Of a stretch of 64,000 nucleotides of DNA, positions 36,913 through 45,518 are shown in pieces. Position 1 is the stretch's first letter. Each line of letters starts with the position of its first letter. This stretch comes from [Lactobacillus] rogosae (GTDB lineage Bacteria > Bacillota > Clostridia > Lachnospirales > Lachnospiraceae). The stretch spans positions 93,585 to 157,584 of the forward strand of contig FONU01000005.1 of assembly GCA_900112995.1 (NCBI GenBank), read 5' to 3'. The position numbers and the translations under genes were made by a program. The notes beneath the pieces were generated by a model. The model did no database searches. It had not been told where the DNA came from and worked only from the letters and a program-made list of their open reading frames with translations.

Positions 36913-37584
36913 TTACGCTTCTTTCCATTCCATAACCTGGTTCTTTAACCAGTCTGTCCATTCTAATATTCCTTCACCCGTCTTGGCACTAACAGGTATC
37001 ACCTTAGCATCAGGATTTCTTCTTCTGATATATTCCCTGCACTGTTCAATATCAAAATCAAAATATTCCATAACATCAATCTTATTGATAAGCACAACAT
37101 CACACACTGAAAACATAAGGGGATATTTAAGTGGTTTATCATCACCCTCTGGCACTGAAAGAATCATAACATTCTTTACTGCACCTGTATCAAACTCCGC
37201 CGGACAGACAAGATTTCCGACATTCTCAAGAACTACCAGATCAATATCACTATCGTCAAGCTCATCAATTCCCTGTCTTGTCATATCAGCATCAAGATGA
37301 CACATTCCACCAGTATGAAGCTGTATTGCTTTAGCACCTGTCTCAGCAATTGTTATTGCATCAACATCTGAATCAATATCAGCCTCCATAACGCCTATTC
37401 TTAAGTCATCTTTCAACTGTTCAATCGTTCTTGTAAGAGTTGTTGTCTTTCCTGCCCCCGGTGATGACATAAGATTTAAAAGAAATACACCTTTATCTTT
37501 TAAATCTTTTCTTAAAAGAGCGGCACGTTCATCGTTGCTTTCAAACACGCTTTTTTTCACTTCAATAACCCTAACGTCCTTCAC
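36913..37584 (-). CDS. hypB: GTPase HypB, nickel insertion factor
   Basis: GTP-dependent nickel donor acting with HypA. The 223-residue protein has the Walker A loop LMSSPGAGKTTTLTR (about 38-52), the metal-site cysteine/histidine in GGMCHLDADM, and DVVLINKIDV (NKxD). It lacks the N-terminal histidine-rich stretch and CXXCGC site of E. coli HypB. The start is a GTG with GGGAGG 6 bases upstream. It is first in the unit, behind two promoter candidates. Confidence 0.94.
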   Translation of the reverse strand: MKDVRVIEVKKSVFESNDERAALLRKDLKDKGVFLLNLMSSPGAGKTTTLTRTIEQLKDDLRIGVMEADIDSDVDAITIAETGAKAIQLHTGGMCHLDADMTRQGIDELDDSDIDLVVLENVGNLVCPAEFDTGAVKNVMILSVPEGDDKPLKYPLMFSVCDVVLINKIDVMEYFDFDIEQCREYIRRRNPDAKVIPVSAKTGEGILEWTDWLKNQVMEWKEA

Positions 37585-37654
37585 TGCTAACCTCCCTGAT
37601 TTAATATGAGCTAATAAAGCTGTTCACATATGCCAAGCCATAACAATAGCTTAT

Positions 37655-37683
37655 TACATACTATGTGAATATTTAATTGTCAA
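37655..37683 (-). promoter_or_regulatory. Proximal hypB promoter candidate
   Basis: TTGACA (37678-37683), 17-base spacer, TATGTA (37655-37660); perfect -35, weaker -10; about 70 bases before the hypB start. Confidence 0.5.
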
Positions 37684-37739
37684 TAAAAGTCTGACTAAAT
37701 TATGCCGTAATCAGTCCCTGCTTTTATGCGTATTGCACT

Positions 37740-37768
37740 ATGATAGCAATATGTTAAAAAAATGTCAA
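37740..37768 (-). promoter_or_regulatory. Distal hypB promoter
   Basis: TTGACA (37763-37768), 17-base spacer, TATCAT (37740-37745). It is a near-consensus sigma-A promoter about 155 bases upstream of the start. The gene-free stretch 37585-37941 (357 bases) holds this, the proximal candidate and carD's terminator. Confidence 0.72.
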
Positions 37769-37834
37769 TTATCAATTCACGAAATCAAGCTTTATCATAA
37801 TAATATTATTATATATGTTTTAAAATAAAAAAAA

Positions 37835-37897
37835 CAGTGTTATTGATAAAATGCAATCATTGAATGTTACCATTAATTACATTTATCTAAAACACTG
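37835..37897 (-). terminator. Terminator of carD
   Basis: CAGTGTT pairs with AACACTG and inner GATAAATG-type arms pair with CATTTTATC. The minus strand ends TTTTTTTTATTTT, 45 bases after the carD stop. Confidence 0.88.
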
Positions 37898-37941
37898 GAT
37901 AAAATATATTATTTAATCAAACAGGATTTCTCTGATTAAAA

Positions 37942-38439
37942 TCAAAGCACTGACAGATAATTGTCCATCTGCTCTGACATTGCAGTGTAGTCCTCATTCA
38001 TAGCCGCTGCTATCTCTCCGTAAAGAAGCTTTCTTGCTGTTGCAAGCATACGGTTATCTGCCGACTTCATTCTCCTTAACTCCTTTGCTCTGTCATTCTT
38101 TATGTTAAACAAAGCTCTTACAAGGTGCATAAGCTGTATAACGTCCTGTGATTTAACCATCTCGTCATACCTGGATGGGTGAATCTTTTCATTGAGTGCC
38201 TCATCCTTCTTACAATTCTTAGCACGGTCAATAAGCTTGATACAGGTATCCTTGCCAATTATGCTCCTAATCATAACTTTGTTATTCTCAACTGGCGAAT
38301 ATATAATACCTTTAGTGTCATATACAGGCTGAAGAAAATAATAATCTTTGTCAATTCCCTTTATAGGTGGTCTGCCTATCTGTTCAATCTCACATACACC
38401 TACAACTCCATAAACAACTTTTTCATTAACTTCAAACAT
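37942..38439 (-). CDS. carD: CarD-family transcription regulator
   Basis: RNA-polymerase-binding regulator of 165 residues. The N-terminal Tudor-like RID domain is evident in MFEVNEKVVYGVVGVCEIEQ and PVYDTKGIIYSPVENN; the C-terminal helical bundle (RYDEMVKSQDVIQLMHLVRA; RRMKSADNRMLATARKLL) is the DNA-contacting half. CarD stabilises open complexes and tunes rRNA and stress transcription in other bacteria. The start at 38439 has GAGGAG 4 bases upstream; longer in-frame starts lack a site. It has its own strong terminator. Confidence 0.88.
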   Translation of the reverse strand: MFEVNEKVVYGVVGVCEIEQIGRPPIKGIDKDYYFLQPVYDTKGIIYSPVENNKVMIRSIIGKDTCIKLIDRAKNCKKDEALNEKIHPSRYDEMVKSQDVIQLMHLVRALFNIKNDRAKELRRMKSADNRMLATARKLLYGEIAAAMNEDYTAMSEQMDNYLSVL

Positions 38440-38550
38440 ATAACTCCTCATTTCTGTGTACTTTACTTTACCAACTTGGGTATTATTATACATCAATTCG
38501 ACAATTTTTTCAAAATGTTTTCTTTTAAAATTCTTTATAAAGAACAAAAA

Positions 38551-38585
38551 AGAACTGTGGCATCATACATACACCACAGTCCTTT
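38551..38585 (-). terminator. Terminator of the DUF6465 gene
   Basis: GGACTGTGG pairs with CCACAGTTC around a 13-base loop, followed by TTTTTTG on the minus strand, 21 bases after the stop. Confidence 0.88.
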
Positions 38586-38606
38586 AACATTATGTATCAA
38601 TTGGAA

Positions 38607-39200
38607 TTAATAGAGATTAACACGTCCTGCAACATTGCCGTTAGCAACATAGTAACATGCATTATCTTCTGGCTTTAAGTACATTTTCAGTTCCTTAATC
38701 TCTACATTCTGTTCCTTAGCATCTTCAACTATTCTTGCAACAAGAGTTTCCTCATCAACCTGTTTATTAGCATACTGGAAGAATAACTCCTTATCAAAAG
38801 TATTCTTAGCTGCCTTAGTTGTCTTTCTAGTGGCTGGCTTCTTTGCCTTTACTTCCTTAACAGCCTTAGCTGCTGTCTTAGTTGTCTTAGCTGCTGCTTT
38901 AGAAGCTGTCTTTTTAACTGCTGCCTTCTTAGCTGTGACTGCTGTCTTAACTTCTGCCTCTACACTCTTAGCTGTTGCCTTTACATCAGCTTCAACCTTC
39001 TTGGCTGCTTCCTTAGTTTCCCCGGCTGCCTTCTTTACTGTCTCAACAGTCTTAGCTGCTTCTTTCTTAGTTTCCTTAACAGTTTCTTTTGCTGCTGCCT
39101 TTGCAGGTGTCTTTCTTGTAGTGGTCTTCTTAACATCTGCACTCTTTGCTGTCTTAACTTCTGTCTTAGCCTCGTTACCAAAAATGTCCTTAGTTTCCAT
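38607..39200 (-). CDS. Histone-H1-like protein with C-terminal DUF6465
   Basis: A 197-residue protein. Residues 1-130 are K/A/T-rich with repeats such as KKAAVKKTASKAAAK, AKTTKTAAKAVKEVK and PATRKTTKAAK, looking like bacterial H1-like or polylysine-alanine nucleoid proteins. The last 65 residues form a compact domain, ELFFQYANKQVDEETLVARI ... ELKMYLKPEDNACYYVANGN, recognised as the DUF6465 family of Lachnospiraceae. The start at 39200 is preceded by GGAGG; it follows the HPr-like gene by 18 bases. Nucleic-acid binding is inferred from the basic tail. Confidence 0.85.
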   Translation of the reverse strand: METKDIFGNEAKTEVKTAKSADVKKTTTRKTPAKAAAKETVKETKKEAAKTVETVKKAAGETKEAAKKVEADVKATAKSVEAEVKTAVTAKKAAVKKTASKAAAKTTKTAAKAVKEVKAKKPATRKTTKAAKNTFDKELFFQYANKQVDEETLVARIVEDAKEQNVEIKELKMYLKPEDNACYYVANGNVAGRVNLY

Positions 39201-39218
39201 GATCAAATCCTCCATAAA

Positions 39219-39473
39219 TTAATCATTACAAGTTAAAAAGTTCCTAATTGCATCGGTGGCATTACTCTCATCACTGCCAGTAGCTGTAACTTTAACCTCG
39301 ATGCCTTCCTTCAATCCAAATGCCATAATCCCCATAAGACTTTTTGCATTAATGTTTTTTCCTTCGCCCTCAATCTCAATATGACTGTCAAACTTACATG
39401 CTATCTGAACTAATTCAGCTATTGGATTCTTATGTGCTTTGTTAATGTCTGCAACCTTAACCAATTCTGTCAT
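39219..39473 (-). CDS. HPr-like phosphocarrier, atypical active site
   Basis: An 84-residue HPr fold: VADINKAHKNPIAELVQIAC aligns with the canonical NGLHxRPA active-site loop, and NAKSLMGIMAFGLKEGIEVK with the regulatory serine region. The phospho-accepting histidine (H14) and the regulatory serine (S45) are present, but the conserved arginine two residues after the histidine is asparagine. It may transmit a regulatory phosphate signal and not sugar-PTS phosphate. The start at 39473 is chosen by homology; an ATG three codons upstream with AAGGA is also possible. It is followed by the DUF6465 gene. Confidence 0.78.
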   Translation of the reverse strand: MTELVKVADINKAHKNPIAELVQIACKFDSHIEIEGEGKNINAKSLMGIMAFGLKEGIEVKVTATGSDESNATDAIRNFLTCND

Positions 39474-39552
39474 CGTTAACATCCACCTATCCTTCATAAA
39501 TTAATTACATTTGTAGAATATACCTCATATACCCTAATAAGTCAAGACCTGC

Positions 39553-39864
39553 TTAAATATTCTTATCGTTGTATCCCATATGATATAGTTCATTCATCTG
39601 CTCATCAAACTTATCTGTAACCTCATAATCAGACGTTATTGCAATTAACTGCTGTATCTTCTTATCGTCAGTCTGGATAGCTGAAATACCACTTATAACC
39701 TTATCATACACGCTTTTTAATTCAGTTATTGTGCCTTCTGGTTCAACACCCTCCTGACTTGTTAAAATACCAAGTGCATACGCACATTCATAATTTCCTG
39801 TCATTCTGGCATTATCATATCTGCATTTTGTCTGTATCGCTGTTCTTACAAGACTAACAACCAT
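39553..39864 (-). CDS. Uncharacterised 103-residue protein after trpA
   Basis: Not recognised. A soluble, mostly helical acidic protein (VVSLVRTAIQTKCRYDNARM; NYECAYALGILTSQEGVEPE) with no membrane segment or catalytic motif. It starts 2 bases past the trpA stop, with AAGGAG 14 bases upstream inside trpA, so it is likely cotranscribed with the trp operon. There is no evidence that it acts in tryptophan synthesis. Confidence 0.6.
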   Translation of the reverse strand: MVVSLVRTAIQTKCRYDNARMTGNYECAYALGILTSQEGVEPEGTITELKSVYDKVISGISAIQTDDKKIQQLIAITSDYEVTDKFDEQMNELYHMGYNDKNI

Positions 39865-39866
39865 AT

Positions 39867-40661
39867 TTACTCATTCATCTCCTTCTTGAAAGAGCTTATA
39901 TATTCTTTGATAACATTTTCATCATAATTATTCTCTTTCATAAGAGTGATAAAATGTGAACCAACAATTGCACCATCAATAATATCCTCAAGTGGCTCTA
40001 CGTCCCCGGCTGTTCTTATTCCAAATCCCATCATAACCGGAACAGGGCTGTTCTTCTTAACTTCCAAAAGATACTCTCTTATCTGCTTATGGAAATTAGT
40101 ACCATTACCTGTAACACCCATCTGTGATACACAGTATACAAAGCCTCTTGCATTATTAACAATCATAGGTATACGCTGCTTAGATACCGGTGATACGAGC
40201 TGTATAAGAATTGGTGCAGCCTCATTTTCTGCAAGCACTGCATTAATCTCTTTCTGCTCCTCATATGGAAGGTCTGGTATAATAAGACCGTCCACTCCGC
40301 AATCTGCACACATTTCGACAAATTCTTCAAGTCCGTAATGGTAAACTGTATTATAGTACATCATAAACACTACAGGTGTAGTAAGTCCTTCTTTTCTTAC
40401 CTCTTTCATAAGTGTAAATATCTTTGTTAAAGTTGCCCCCTTCTGTATTGCTTCATAAGATGCTGCCTGAATAACCGGTCCGTCTGCTACAGGGTCAGAA
40501 AATGGTATTCCAAGCTCCATAACATCTATGCCTGCCTCCTGCTGTGCGAACATAATCTTCTTAGTTGTTTCCATATCTGGAAGCCCTGCTGTTGTATATG
40601 TGATAAATGCCTTTCTTCCTTCATTCTTTAAGGCTGTCATTTTTTCTTCTATTCTATTCAT
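39867..40661 (-). CDS. trpA: Tryptophan synthase alpha subunit
   Basis: Cleaves indole-3-glycerol phosphate to indole and glyceraldehyde 3-phosphate and passes indole to TrpB. The 264 residues show the TIM barrel with catalytic glutamate in DVMELGIPFSDPVADGP and the second acidic residue in CADCGVDGLIIPDLPYEEQK, plus GFVYCVSQMGVTG and MGFGIRTAGDV. The start codon overlaps the trpB stop (TAATG), so the two are translationally coupled. Confidence 0.97.
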   Translation of the reverse strand: MNRIEEKMTALKNEGRKAFITYTTAGLPDMETTKKIMFAQQEAGIDVMELGIPFSDPVADGPVIQAASYEAIQKGATLTKIFTLMKEVRKEGLTTPVVFMMYYNTVYHYGLEEFVEMCADCGVDGLIIPDLPYEEQKEINAVLAENEAAPILIQLVSPVSKQRIPMIVNNARGFVYCVSQMGVTGNGTNFHKQIREYLLEVKKNSPVPVMMGFGIRTAGDVEPLEDIIDGAIVGSHFITLMKENNYDENVIKEYISSFKKEMNE

Positions 40662-41848
40662 TATTTATTAGTCTCCTCTCCATTAAGATATTTCTTTACT
40701 GTGTGAACGTCCTTATCGCCACGTCCTGAAAGACACATTACTATAATCTTTCCCTTGTATTCTCCCTGTGCCATTTTAAATACGTGGGCAAGTGCGTGGG
40801 CACTCTCTATTGCTGGAATAATACCTTCCATCCGGCAGAGTTCCATTAACGCATCCATACACTCAGCATCTGTAATTGATACATATTCTGCTCTTCCTGA
40901 GTCTCTTAAATATGCATGTTCCGGACCTACACCCGGATAATCAAGACCTGCTGATATACTGTGGGCAAGCTTGATATTACCAGCCTCATCCTGTAATAAA
41001 TATGACTTCATTCCATGAAGAACGCCCGGTTCTCCAAGTGCCATAGCAGAAGCGTGCTTTCCTGTATCTATTCCAAGTCCGCCTGCCTCAACACCGATAA
41101 GCTTTACATCTTTATCATCTATAAAATCAGCAAACATTCCTATTGAATTAGAACCGCCGCCAACACAAGCAACTACTGCATCAGGAAGTCGTCCTTCCTT
41201 TTCTAATATCTGTTTTCTTGCCTCTGTTGATATTATTCTTTGGAACTCTTTAACCATTTTAGGATATGGATGAGGACCTACAGCTGAACCGATTATATAA
41301 AATGTATCCTCCGCTCTCTCAGCCCACGTTCTTATAGCTTCGTTAGTTGCATCCTTAAGTGTTGCACTTCCTGTCGTTACTGCCTGAACCTTTGCACCAA
41401 GCATTTCCATTCTGAATACATTAAGTGACTGCCTTTCTATATCTTCAGCACCCATATATACTGTACATTCCATTCCAAAAAGTGCTGCTCCTGTAGCTGT
41501 TGCAACGCCGTGCTGTCCAGCACCTGTCTCAGCTATAACCTTAGTCTTTCCCATTCTCTTAGCAAGAAGTATCTGACCTATAACATTGTTAATCTTATGT
41601 GCTCCTGTATGGTTTAAATCTTCTCTTTTAAGATATATCTTAGCACCATACTTCTCGCTTATTCTCTCTGCATAATATAAAGGTGTTTCTCTTCCTACAT
41701 ACTCTTTAAGATAGTACATATATTCTTTTATGAACTGAGGATCTTTAATAGCCTCATCAAATGCCTTCTCTAACTCATTAAGTGTATTCATTAATGATTC
41801 AGACACATACTGTCCGCCAAACTCTCCATAATATCTGTTATCCTGCAT
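40661..41848 (-). CDS. trpB: Tryptophan synthase beta subunit
   Basis: PLP enzyme that condenses indole with serine to tryptophan. The 395 residues carry the PLP lysine in [20 protein letters not shown] (HK at about 84-85), the catalytic glutamate region [20 protein letters not shown], the phosphate loop [12 protein letters not shown] and the C-terminal [10 protein letters not shown]. It belongs to the TrpB1 type that pairs with TrpA. GAGGA precedes the ATG, and 85 bases separate it from trpF. Confidence 0.97.
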   Translation of the reverse strand: MQDNRYYGEFGGQYVSESLMNTLNELEKAFDEAIKDPQFIKEYMYYLKEYVGRETPLYYAERISEKYGAKIYLKREDLNHTGAHKINNVIGQILLAKRMGKTKVIAETGAGQHGVATATGAALFGMECTVYMGAEDIERQSLNVFRMEMLGAKVQAVTTGSATLKDATNEAIRTWAERAEDTFYIIGSAVGPHPYPKMVKEFQRIISTEARKQILEKEGRLPDAVVACVGGGSNSIGMFADFIDDKDVKLIGVEAGGLGIDTGKHASAMALGEPGVLHGMKSYLLQDEAGNIKLAHSISAGLDYPGVGPEHAYLRDSGRAEYVSITDAECMDALMELCRMEGIIPAIESAHALAHVFKMAQGEYKGKIIVMCLSGRGDKDVHTVKKYLNGEETNK

Positions 41849-41933
41849 AATTATTCCTCTTTTCCTTTAATTAAATATTACACCCAGCAAGCTTTGATAA
41901 GCTTTTCTGGCTTTATACCATAAATCTGCACTG

Positions 41934-42581
41934 TTAATTATTAACAGCATTTATAAATGCTTTGACTTTACTTTCATCTTTGCCTTTAATAAGCACATCT
42001 TCATATTCAACACCAGAGCTTATATCAACAACATCAGGCTGTACGCATTTAACTGCCGCCGCAACATTGCCACTGTTAAGCCCCCCTGCAAGAAATAACT
42101 TCTTTTCTGTTATCTCAAGCTCTTTAATACTGTTCCAGTCAAACGTCTTACCCGAACCCGGAACACCTGCATCAAGAAGTATTCCAGCAACTTTATCAAG
42201 CTTCTGACTTTTTTCAACCTGTTCCTTAACTGTATTAATTATGTCGTCAGTTTTATCTGCATTATTGTTATCTGCTATATTAACTGCCCTTATAATTGGA
42301 ATTGTGTCTGCCTCATATACAGCCTTTTCAAGTGTGCCGTGAATTTGAATATAATCAAAACCTGCTTCCTGTATTTTATACAACTGTTCCACTGTTGGTG
42401 ATACTGTAACAGCTACAGCTTTTATGTCTGATTTTTTCAATATATCAACTATTATCTTAGCTTCTTTTATCGTTACATCTCTTTTGCTCTTTGGATAAAA
42501 TACAACAACACCGCCATAATCAGCACCATATTTTATGAGAAGTCCCGCGTCTGCTTCACTTGTAAGCCCGCATATCTTCAC
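41934..42581 (-). CDS. trpF: Phosphoribosylanthranilate isomerase
   Basis: Amadori isomerase that makes CdRP from PRA. The 215-residue barrel starts MKICGLTSEADAGLLIKYGA, with the catalytic cysteine at C4, then VVFYPKSKRDV (phosphate), IQIHGTLEK, ILLDAGVPGSGKTFDW with the catalytic aspartate, and LAGGLNSGNVAAAV. The start is a GTG at 42581 with no clear ribosome site, so it probably relies on coupling with trpC, whose stop lies 15 bases upstream. Confidence 0.93.
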   Translation of the reverse strand: MKICGLTSEADAGLLIKYGADYGGVVVFYPKSKRDVTIKEAKIIVDILKKSDIKAVAVTVSPTVEQLYKIQEAGFDYIQIHGTLEKAVYEADTIPIIRAVNIADNNNADKTDDIINTVKEQVEKSQKLDKVAGILLDAGVPGSGKTFDWNSIKELEITEKKLFLAGGLNSGNVAAAVKCVQPDVVDISSGVEYEDVLIKGKDESKVKAFINAVNN

Positions 42582-42595
42582 TTCAACAGGAGAAG

Positions 42596-43414
42596 CTATT
42601 TTTTTGCCTTTAAAAGCTCCTTATCGTATGTATCTTTAAATTCTCTTATAAGCTCTTTAGGATTAAGTGCTTCCATAAGCACTGTTCCGCAAAGCAACGC
42701 ATCTGCCCTGCTGTCAGCAAGCGGCTTAACATCTTCACTGCCTTCCACCCCGCTCTCAGATACAAGAATCTTTCCTTCTTCTCTCATCTTAGGTGTCACC
42801 ATATCTGAAAGCTTCTTAGTTGTATTAAGATTAACTTCAAATGTCTTTAAATTACGGTTATTAATTCCAATAATCTTAACGTCAAGATTTATCATACGCT
42901 GCATTTCTTCCGCATCGTGAACTTCACACAGCACATCAAGTCCAAGACTGTATGCCAGATCATATAACTTCTTGAATGTCTTATCATCAAGTATTGCGGC
43001 TATCAAAAGAATTGCATCTGCACCTATAACTTTAGCTTCATATACCTGGTATTCATCAATTATAAAATCTTTTCTTATAATCGGAAGATTAGTCAGGCTT
43101 CTGATCTGCTTAAGATATTCTGTGCTTCCATTAAAATGATCTTCCTCTGTAAGACACGATATAGCATCTGCACTCTCACTATATTGTCTTATTCTTTCAG
43201 TCAGGTCTATCTTATTATCCATCTTTCCGTGGCTTGGAGAAGCCTTTTTAAACTCTCCTATTATTGATAAACCCTGCTTTCTTAAGGCATCATAAAAACT
43301 TATGCTCTGTCTTTTTAAATTAAGTGCTTCCTGCTTCATATCCTCTTCACTTATAGCATTTTTATGTTCTACAAGTCTTTTCTTCTTATCTTCTACAATA
43401 ACGTCAAGAATCAT
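42596..43414 (-). CDS. trpC: Indole-3-glycerol-phosphate synthase
   Basis: Closes the indole ring of CdRP. The 272 residues have IIGEFKKASPSHGKMD with the catalytic lysine, CLTEEDHFNGSTEYL, PIIRKDFIIDEYQVYEAKVI and the glutamate-containing ILVSESGVEGSEDV plus a GINNRNLKTFEVN strand. It is a single-function TrpC without fused TrpF, which follows as a separate gene. The start at 43414 has GGAG 5 bases upstream. Confidence 0.96.
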   Translation of the reverse strand: MILDVIVEDKKKRLVEHKNAISEEDMKQEALNLKRQSISFYDALRKQGLSIIGEFKKASPSHGKMDNKIDLTERIRQYSESADAISCLTEEDHFNGSTEYLKQIRSLTNLPIIRKDFIIDEYQVYEAKVIGADAILLIAAILDDKTFKKLYDLAYSLGLDVLCEVHDAEEMQRMINLDVKIIGINNRNLKTFEVNLNTTKKLSDMVTPKMREEGKILVSESGVEGSEDVKPLADSRADALLCGTVLMEALNPKELIREFKDTYDKELLKAKK

Positions 43415-43442
43415 ATTATCTCCATTTCTACACATTTATCAG

Positions 43443-44012
43443 TCAGATATTGCCATTAACAAAATTCTCTATAATTCTTTTTCCGTGTTCAGTATATATT
43501 GATTCAGGGTGGAACTGTAAACCGACAACCGGATATTTCCTATGCTTAACTGCCATAATCTCTCCGTCATCAGTTCTTGCAATTACCTCAAGCTCATCTG
43601 GAAGTGTACCCTCTATAATCGCAAGTGAATGATATCTTGCAACATTTACAGGTGATGGAATCCCTTCAAATATACTGCTTCCATTATGAATAACCTCTGA
43701 CTGCTTGCCGTGCATTAACTGCCTGGCATATGAAACTGTTGCACCAAATGCAACACCTATGCTCTGATGTCCAAGGCATATGCCAAGTATAGGTTTCTTA
43801 CCTGTAAAATGCTTTATCACCTCAACACTTATGCCTGCCTCTAAAGGGCTCTTAGGTCCGGGAGATATAACTATTGACTCTGGATCTAACGCTTCAATCT
43901 CCTCTATTGTTATCTTGTCATTTCTTACTACCTTTATATCATTGTTAAATATACCTATAAACTGATAAAGATTATATGTAAATGAATCGTAATTATCAAT
44001 TAAAAGAATCAT
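43443..44012 (-). CDS. trpG: Anthranilate synthase glutamine amidotransferase subunit
   Basis: Supplies ammonia from glutamine to TrpE. The 189 residues carry the triad: nucleophile cysteine in PILGICLGHQSIGVAFG (about 79) and the C-terminal histidine/glutamate in GLQFHPESIYTEHG. ISPGPKSPLEAG is also conserved. The length excludes a fused TrpD domain, and no trpD gene follows; trpC begins 28 bases downstream. The start overlaps the trpE stop (ATGA). Confidence 0.96.
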   Translation of the reverse strand: MILLIDNYDSFTYNLYQFIGIFNNDIKVVRNDKITIEEIEALDPESIVISPGPKSPLEAGISVEVIKHFTGKKPILGICLGHQSIGVAFGATVSYARQLMHGKQSEVIHNGSSIFEGIPSPVNVARYHSLAIIEGTLPDELEVIARTDDGEIMAVKHRKYPVVGLQFHPESIYTEHGKRIIENFVNGNI

Positions 44013-45424
44013 AACTGTTCCTCCTTAACAAGTGTCTTGGCAAGTGCCATAACTTTATTACAGCACTCCATATATTCAAGCTCTGGCTTAGAGTCTGCTA
44101 CAATTCCAGCTCCTGCCTGAAGATATACATAGTCACCTTTCTTTATCATAGTTCTTATTGTAATACAGAAATTCATATTACCGCCAAAATCAAGGTAACC
44201 TGTTGCTCCTCCATAAAGACCTCGTCTTACAGTTTCCAATTCATCTATAATCTCCATAGCCCTTATCTTAGGTGCTCCGCTTAATGTACCTGCTGGAAGG
44301 AATGATGATACAAGGTCAAGAGGATGATATTCTCCATTTCTTCTTCCCTCTACCAACGATACTATATGCATTACGTGTGAGTATCTCTGCACATTCATAA
44401 ACTTTGAAACTCTCACTGAACCTAACTCACTTATCTTACCACAGTCATTTCTTGCAAGATCAACAAGCATTACATGTTCTGCTCTTTCCTTCTCATCACT
44501 AAGAAGCTCATCTTCTAATGCTATATCTTCCTCCTTAGTTCTCCCACGTCTTCTTGTTCCAGCTATAGGACAGGTATATACTTTAGAATCTGTCTGCTTT
44601 ACTATCATCTCTGGTGAGCTTCCTATTATTTCAAAATCCCCAAAATTATAATAATAAAGGTATGGTGATGGGTTAAGCTTTCTTAACTTCTCGTAAAGAT
44701 TAAAACCTGTCTGTTTTGTCTTGACTGTCCATCTCTGTGATAATACTGTCTGGAAAATGTGTCCTTCTTTTATATAATTCTTAATCTTCTCAACCTTCTG
44801 GCTGTATTCATCTATCGTGTCCGATTTTTTCACAATCTGGCCATCAAGCTCCATATCAATCTCTTCGTTATGATATTTACCAACGCCTTCTCTTGCTGTC
44901 TTTATAAGTTCCTCAGCTTCCTTTAATGCTCTTGCTCTGCCTTCTTTGCTATCTTCATCAAGAACTACTGCTGTAAATGTCTCTGCCTCGTGGTCGATTG
45001 CTATGAACTTTGAAGCTAACATAAGCTGTATTGTTTCTATGCCTATCTCATCTTCATTATCATCTGGGAGATTCTCTGTATATCTTATATAATCATATCC
45101 AAGACTTCCAACAAGTCCTCCCATGAATTCAAGTTCTTCTGCATCTTTTATTATTTCAAATTCATCGAAATATTCCTTTAATCTTACAAGCGGATTACCT
45201 TTTCTTACTTCCCTGCTTCCGTCTGATTTAGTAATTACAAGACTGTCCTTATCTGACTGGATAATCTCCTGTGGGTCAACTCCCATAAATGTGTATCTGC
45301 CATTTTCCTTATCATTACTCTCCATAAGAAAGCCCTTCTTTTCTCTTCCAAGCCCCTTATAAAGCTCAATAGCTGATTCATTAACAATACTTACTGTCTT
45401 TTTGTATGCTTTTAATCTTCTCAT
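44009..45424 (-). CDS. trpE: Anthranilate synthase component I
   Basis: Makes anthranilate from chorismate using TrpG-derived ammonia; first gene of the operon. The 471 residues include the chorismate-binding core: FQTVLSQRWTVKTKQTGFNL, SSPEMIVKQTDSKVYTCPIA followed by GTRRRGRT, LVDLARNDCGKISEL, FLPAGTLSGAPKIRAMEIID and LQAGAGIVADSKPELEYMEC. The N-terminal feedback site appears present, with GRYTFMGVDPQEI in place of the usual LLES region. GAGG precedes the ATG. Expression is governed by the T-box upstream. Confidence 0.96.
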   Translation of the reverse strand: MRRLKAYKKTVSIVNESAIELYKGLGREKKGFLMESNDKENGRYTFMGVDPQEIIQSDKDSLVITKSDGSREVRKGNPLVRLKEYFDEFEIIKDAEELEFMGGLVGSLGYDYIRYTENLPDDNEDEIGIETIQLMLASKFIAIDHEAETFTAVVLDEDSKEGRARALKEAEELIKTAREGVGKYHNEEIDMELDGQIVKKSDTIDEYSQKVEKIKNYIKEGHIFQTVLSQRWTVKTKQTGFNLYEKLRKLNPSPYLYYYNFGDFEIIGSSPEMIVKQTDSKVYTCPIAGTRRRGRTKEEDIALEDELLSDEKERAEHVMLVDLARNDCGKISELGSVRVSKFMNVQRYSHVMHIVSLVEGRRNGEYHPLDLVSSFLPAGTLSGAPKIRAMEIIDELETVRRGLYGGATGYLDFGGNMNFCITIRTMIKKGDYVYLQAGAGIVADSKPELEYMECCNKVMALAKTLVKEEQL

Positions 45425-45518
45425 ACACCAATCCTCACTTCTTATTAATCTTCCTGTCAGATATCAGACTTTTTCTTATCGCTTATAACTTATTATGTAA
45501 ACAGATATTCCTATCACA

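Noticed and set aside
43443..44012. TrpG-TrpD fusion
   Set aside because: The protein is 189 residues and ends right after the amidotransferase domain.
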